From Penium margaritaceum (Eukaryota; Streptophyta; Zygnematophyceae; Desmidiales; Peniaceae): DNA of 64,000 nucleotides. The notes beneath the pieces were generated by a model that was not told where the DNA came from, searched no databases, and was given only the letters and a program-made list of their open reading frames with translations. How positions within the stretch are numbered: position 1 is the stretch's first letter; every line of letters begins with the position of its first letter. Position numbers and translations under genes: made by a program. The stretch spans positions 254,631 to 318,630 of the forward strand of contig SZWC01000100.1 in NCBI GenBank assembly GCA_023375785.1, read 5' to 3'. Positions 59,401-64,000 of this stretch are shown here, in pieces.

Positions 59401-62400
59401 TAGCTTGCTCCACCTTTCTATGGCTCGCTCCACCGTTCTCTAGCTTGCTCCACCGTTCTCTGGCTCCCTCCACCTTTCCCTTGTTTGCTACACCTTTCTC
59501 TGGCTTGCTCCACCGTTCTCTAGCTTGCTCCACCTTTCTCTGGATTGCTCCACCTTTCTCAGGCTTGCTTCATCTTTCTCTAGCTTGCTCCGCCGTTCTC
59601 TTGCTTACTCCACTTTTCTCTGGCTGGCTCTACCTTTCTCTTGCTTGCTCTACCTTTCCCTGACTTGCTCCACCGTTACTTGGCTTGCTCCAGAATTCTC
59701 TGGCTTGCTCCACCTTTCTCTTCCTTGCTTCATCTTTCTCTGGCTTTCTCCACCTTTCCCTACCTTACTCCACCTTTCTCTGGCTTGCTCCACCATTCTC
59801 TGGTTTCCTCCCCCGTTCTTTTGCTTGCTCGACCTTTCTCTGGCTTTCTCCACCTTCCTCTGGCTTGCTCCACCGTTCTCTGGCCTGCTCCACTTCTCTC
59901 TGGCTTGGTTCAACTTTTGCTGGCTTGCTCCATTTTTTATTGGCTTGTTCCACCTTTCTCTGGCTTGCTCCTCCTTTCCCGGGCTTGCTCCACGTTTCTC
60001 TGGCTTGCTCATCCTTTTCCTGGCTTGATCCAATATTTTCTGACTTACTCCACCTTTCTCTGGCTTGCTGCACCATTTTCTGGTTTGCTCAACCTTTCTT
60101 TGGCTTGCTCCATCTTTCCCTGGCTTGCTCCACCTTTCTCTGGCTTGCTCCATTTTCTCTGGCTTGCTCCCTCATTCTCTAGCTTCCTCTACCTTTCTCT
60201 TGCTTACTCCATCTTTCTCTGGCTTGCTCCACCTTTCTCGGTCTTGCTTTACCGTTCTCAGGCCTTCTCCACCTTTCTCTTGCTTGCTTGACCTTTCTCT
60301 GGCTTTATCCACCTTCATCTAGCATGCTTCCTCACACATTCTCTGGTTTGTGCCACCTTTCTCTGGCTTGCTCCAAATTTCCCTGGCTTGCTCTACGTTT
60401 CTCCAGCTTGCTCCACCTTTCCCCGGCTTGCTCCACCTTTCTCTGGCTTGCCCCACATTCTCTGGCTTGGTCCACCGTTCTCTGGCTTGCTTCACCTCTA
60501 TCTGGCTTTCTCCACCTTTCTTTGCCATGCTTGCTCACACATTTTCTGGCATGCTTGCTCACACATTTGCTGGCATGCTTGCTCACACATTAGTTTGCTT
60601 TCTCTGGATTTCTCCACTTTTTTCTGGCTTGCTTCACCTTTCCCCGGCTTGCTCCACCTTTGTCTAGCATGTTCCACCTTTCTGTGGCCTGCTCCACGTT
60701 TCTCTGGCTTCCTCCACCGCTGACCTAGCTTGGTCCACTGTTTTCTACCTTGTTCCACCTTTTCCTGGTTTACTCCACCTTTCTTTGGCTTGCTCCATCT
60801 TTCTGTAGCTTGCTCCACCTTTCCCTAGCTTGCTTCACCTTTCTTTGGCTTGCTCCACCTTTATCTGGCATGCTCCTCCTTTTCCTGGCTTGTTCCACCT
60901 TTCCCTGGCTTGCCTCACCTTTCTATGGCTTGCTCCGTCGTTCCTTGGCTTGCTCCACCATTCTTTGGTGTGCTCCACCTTTATCTGGCTTGTTCCACCT
61001 TTCCTTGGATTGCTCCACCTTTCTCTGGCTTGCTCCATCTTTCTTTGGCTTGCTCCAACTTTCTTTGGATTGCTCCACTGTTGTCTACCTTGCTCCACCT
61101 TTCTCTGGCTTGCTCCACCTTTTTCAGGCTTGCTCCACCTTTCTCTAGCTTTCTCTACCATTCTTTGGATTTCTCCACCGTTATCTGGCTTGATCCACCG
61201 TTCTCTGGCTTGATCCACCGTACTATGACTTGCTTCACCATTCTCTGCCTTGATCCACCTTTCTATGGCTTGTTCCACCTGTCTATCGCTTACTCCACCG
61301 TTCTCTGGCTTGCTCCACCTTTGTCCGGCTTGCTCCACTTCTCCCTGGCTTGCTCCACCATTATCTTGCTTGCTCCACCTATCCTTGGCTTACTCCACCT
61401 TTCTCTGGCTTGCTCTACCTTTCTCTGGCTTACTCCACCTTTCCCTAGCGTACTCCACCATTCTCTTGCTTGCTCTGCCGTTCTCTTGCTTGCTCCACCT
61501 TTCTATGGGTTGCTCCACCTTTCTATAGCTTGCTCCACCTTTTTCTGTCATGCTCCACCTTTCTCTGGCTTGCAACACTGTTCTCTGGCTTGTTCAACCG
61601 TTTCCGGCTTGCTCCATTGTTCTCTGGCTTGCTCTACCTTTCTCTGGCTTGCTCCCCCTTTCCCCTGCTTGCTCCACCTTTCTCTGGCTTGCTCCGCCTT
61701 TCTCTGGCTTGCTCTACCTTTCTCTGGCTTGCTCCACCTTTCCCTGGCTTGCTTCATCTTTCCCTGGCTTGCTCCACCGTTCTCTGGCTTTCACCACCAT
61801 TCTAAGGCTTGCTTCATCTTTCTTTGGCTTGCTTCACCTTTCTCTGGCTTTCTCCACCTTTCTCTGGCATGCTTACTCGCACATTCGCTGGCATGCTTTC
61901 TCACACATTTTCTGGCCTTCTCTGGCTTGCTTCACCTTTACCTGGCTTGCTCCACCTTTCCCTGCCTTGCTCTACCTTTCTCTGGCTTGCTCTACCTTTC
62001 TCTGGCTTGCTCCACCTTTCTGTGGCTTGCTTTACCGTTCTCTGCTATGTTCCACCTTTCTCTGGCTTGCGCCACTGATCTCTAGCTTGCTCCACTGTTC
62101 TCTGGCTTGTTCCACCTTTCCCTGGTTTGCTACACCTTTCTCTAGCTTGCTCCATCTTTCTATAGCTTGCTCCACCTTTCCCTGGCTTGCTCCACCTTTC
62201 TGTGGCTTGCTCCACCTTTCTGTGGCTTGCTCCACCTTTCTCTGGCATGCTCCTCCTTTTTTGTGGCTTGCTCAACCTTCCTCTGGTTTACTCCTTCTTT
62301 CCCTGGCTTGCTCCACCTTGCAATGTCTTGTTCGACCTTTCTCAGGCTTGCTCCACCTTTCTCTGGCTTGCTCCACCATTCACTAGCTTGCTCCATCGTT

Positions 62401-64000
62401 CTCTGACATGCTCCAACTTTCTCTGGCTTACTCCACCTTTCTTAGGCTTGATCCACCGTTCTCTGGCTTGCTCAACTGTTCTTTGGCTTGCTGCACCGTT
62501 CTCTGGCTTGCTTCACTGTTCTTTGGCTAGTTTCACCGTTCTCTGCCTTGCTCGACCTTTCTCTGGCTTGCTCCTCCTGTCTCTCGCTTGCTCAACTGTT
62601 CTCTGGCTTGATCCACCTTTCTCGGGCTTGCTCCACCTTTCCTTGGCTTGCTCCACCATTCTCAGGCTTGCTCCACCTTTCTCTGGCTTTCTCCACGTTT
62701 CCCTGGCTGGCTCCACCTTTCTCTAGCCTTCTCCCCCTTTCTCTGGCTTGCTCCACCTTTCTCTCACGTTTTCTACCGTTCTTTGTCTTGCTCCACTTTT
62801 CTCAAGCTTGCCCCACCGTTCTCTGGCTTGCTCCAGTATTTCAATGGCTTGCTCTACCTTTCCCTGGCTTGCTTGACCTTTCTCTGCCTTGCTACACCTT
62901 TCTCTGGCTTGCTCGACCTTTATCTGGCTTGTTCAACCTTTCTCTGGCTTTCTTTACCGTTCTATGACTTTCTCCACTTTTCTTTGGCTTGATCCACTGT
63001 TCTCTGGCCTGCTCCACTTTTCACTGGCTTGCTCCACCTTTCGCTGGCTTGCTCCACCTTTCCCTGGCTTGCACCAACTTTCTCTGGCCTGACTCACCTT
63101 TCCCTGGCTTGCTCCACCTTTCTCTGGCTTCCTCCACCTTTCTCTGGCTTGCTCCAACATTTTCTGGCTTGCTCCACCATTCTCCTGCTTGCTCCACCGT
63201 TCTATGGCTTTCTCCACCTTTCTCTGCCTTACTCCACCTTTCCCTGGCTTGCTCCACCTTTCTCTGGCTTGCTCCACCTTTCTCTGGATTACTCCACCCT
63301 TCTCTAAATTGCTCCACCTTTCTCTGGCTTACTCCACCTTTCCCTGGTCTGCTCCACCTTTCTCTGGATTGCTCCACCTTTCTCTGGCTTCCTCCACCCT
63401 TCTACCGCTTGCTCCACCTTTCTCTTGCGTGCTCCACCCTTCTCTAGCTTTCTCCACATTTCTCCGGCTTGCTCAACCTTTCTCTTGCTTGCTCCACTTT
63501 TATCTCGCTTGCTCCACATTTCTCTGGCTTCCTCCACCATTCTCTACCTTGTTCAACTTTTCTCAGGCTTGCTCCACCATTCTCTGGCCTGCTCCACTTT
63601 TTTCTGGCTTGTTCCACCTGTAGCTGGCTTGCTCTACATTTCTCTCTCTTGCCCCACCTTTCTCTGGCCTGATTCACCTTTCCCTAGCTTGCTCCACCAT
63701 TCTCTGGCTTGCTCCACCTTTCTCTGTTTTGCTCCAACATTTTTCTGGATTGCTCCACCTTTCTCTGGCTTACTCTACCTTTCCCTGGCTTGCTTTACCA
63801 TTATCTGGCTTTCGGGACCGATCTCAGGCTCGCTCCACCTTTCTCTGGCTTGCTCCAGCGTTATCTGGCTTGCTCCACCTTTCTCTAGCTTGTTCCACCT
63901 TTGCCTAGATTTGTCCACCTTTTTCTGGCCTGCTCCACCTTTCTCTGGCTTGCTCCAACTTTCTCTGGGTTGCTCCACCTTTCTTTGGATTGCTGCACCG
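56431..64000 (-). repeat. Sat20 array, minus-oriented, second part
   Basis: About 380 copies to the window end. The first 296 bp duplicate 54399-54694. Unusual units containing GCTCACACATT occur at 60331-60345, 60520-60600 and 61868-61915. No gene is visible in the 7.5 kb; the open frames on the plus strand are leucine-rich repeat text forced by the 20-bp unit. Confidence 0.95.
60520..60600 (-). repeat. Variant units with CACACATT in Sat20
   Basis: GCATGCTTGCTCACACATT appears three times with a 26-bp period, and related units appear near 60325 and 61868. It is a local subfamily within the minus-oriented array. Confidence 0.75.

Noticed and set aside
1-64000. tRNA or rRNA genes
   Set aside because: The only tRNA-like matches are the short primer binding sites of the retroelements; no cloverleaf-length match or rRNA core motif was noticed.

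Overview
The window is repeat DNA from end to end; I see no host gene, tRNA, rRNA or CRISPR array in it. It looks like nuclear heterochromatin or a gene-poor intergenic block of a eukaryote. The Ty1/copia elements, the tRNA-iMet primer sites and the assembly style (runs of n) fit a green-lineage genome, perhaps a non-angiosperm plant or streptophyte alga. That assignment is a guess, not something the sequence proves.

About two thirds of the window (roughly 44 kb) is short-unit tandem repeat of three related kinds. Sat20 has a 20-bp unit, GGTGGAGCAAGCCAGAGAAC or ...GAAA; it fills 3842-9346, 12925-14310, 49476-53284 (all plus orientation) and 53285-54694 plus 56431-64000 (opposite orientation). 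Sat11 has an 11-bp unit, CTCTGGCACAA; it fills 14317-37802 apart from an LTR relic and two n gaps, and also a block at 54696-56429 that is probably misplaced. Sat20b has a 20-bp unit, CTGGAGCAAGCCCAAGACAA, at 37803-38580. All three share pieces of one core (CCAGAG/CTCTGG, or GGAGCAAGCC), so they are probably one satellite superfamily. Higher-order repeats in Sat11 are multiples of 11 bp: seven near-perfect 242-bp units at 34841-36525, five 44-bp units at 23811, and about 1.65-kb blocks near 15-17 kb.

The rest is LTR retroelement fossils. On the left, a minus-strand Copia fragment (Copia-C, 3233-3840) is interrupted by a minus-strand non-autonomous element (LARD-1, about 620-3232). A sister element, LARD-2 (9352-12919), sits inside Sat20 with 640-bp LTRs and a perfect AGAGG target duplication. 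An LTR relic (21396-22273) lies inside Sat11. In the centre, a broken Copia element (Copia-A, 38581-49475) carries a second broken Copia element (Copia-B, 43434-48857) nested in its RNase H region, with a 5-bp target duplication showing one mismatch. Both Copia elements place after the 5' LTR a motif complementary to the anticodon arm of initiator tRNA-Met (half-tRNA priming as in Drosophila copia). The LARDs use the usual 3'-end site TGGTATCAGAGC. LTR pairs of Copia-B and LARD-2 each differ at about a tenth of sites by hand count, so they are old.

The long open reading frames throughout the satellites are by-products of stop-free units whose length is not a multiple of three, and I have not annotated them as genes. 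Two places look like assembly problems rather than biology: the Sat11 block bounded by single n at 54695 and 56430, flanked by identical 296-bp Sat20 copies, and the n gaps at 20307-21237 and 31496-31586. No new gene system is evident; the most unusual material is the satellite superfamily, its inversion point near 53285, and the two tRNA-priming modes side by side.
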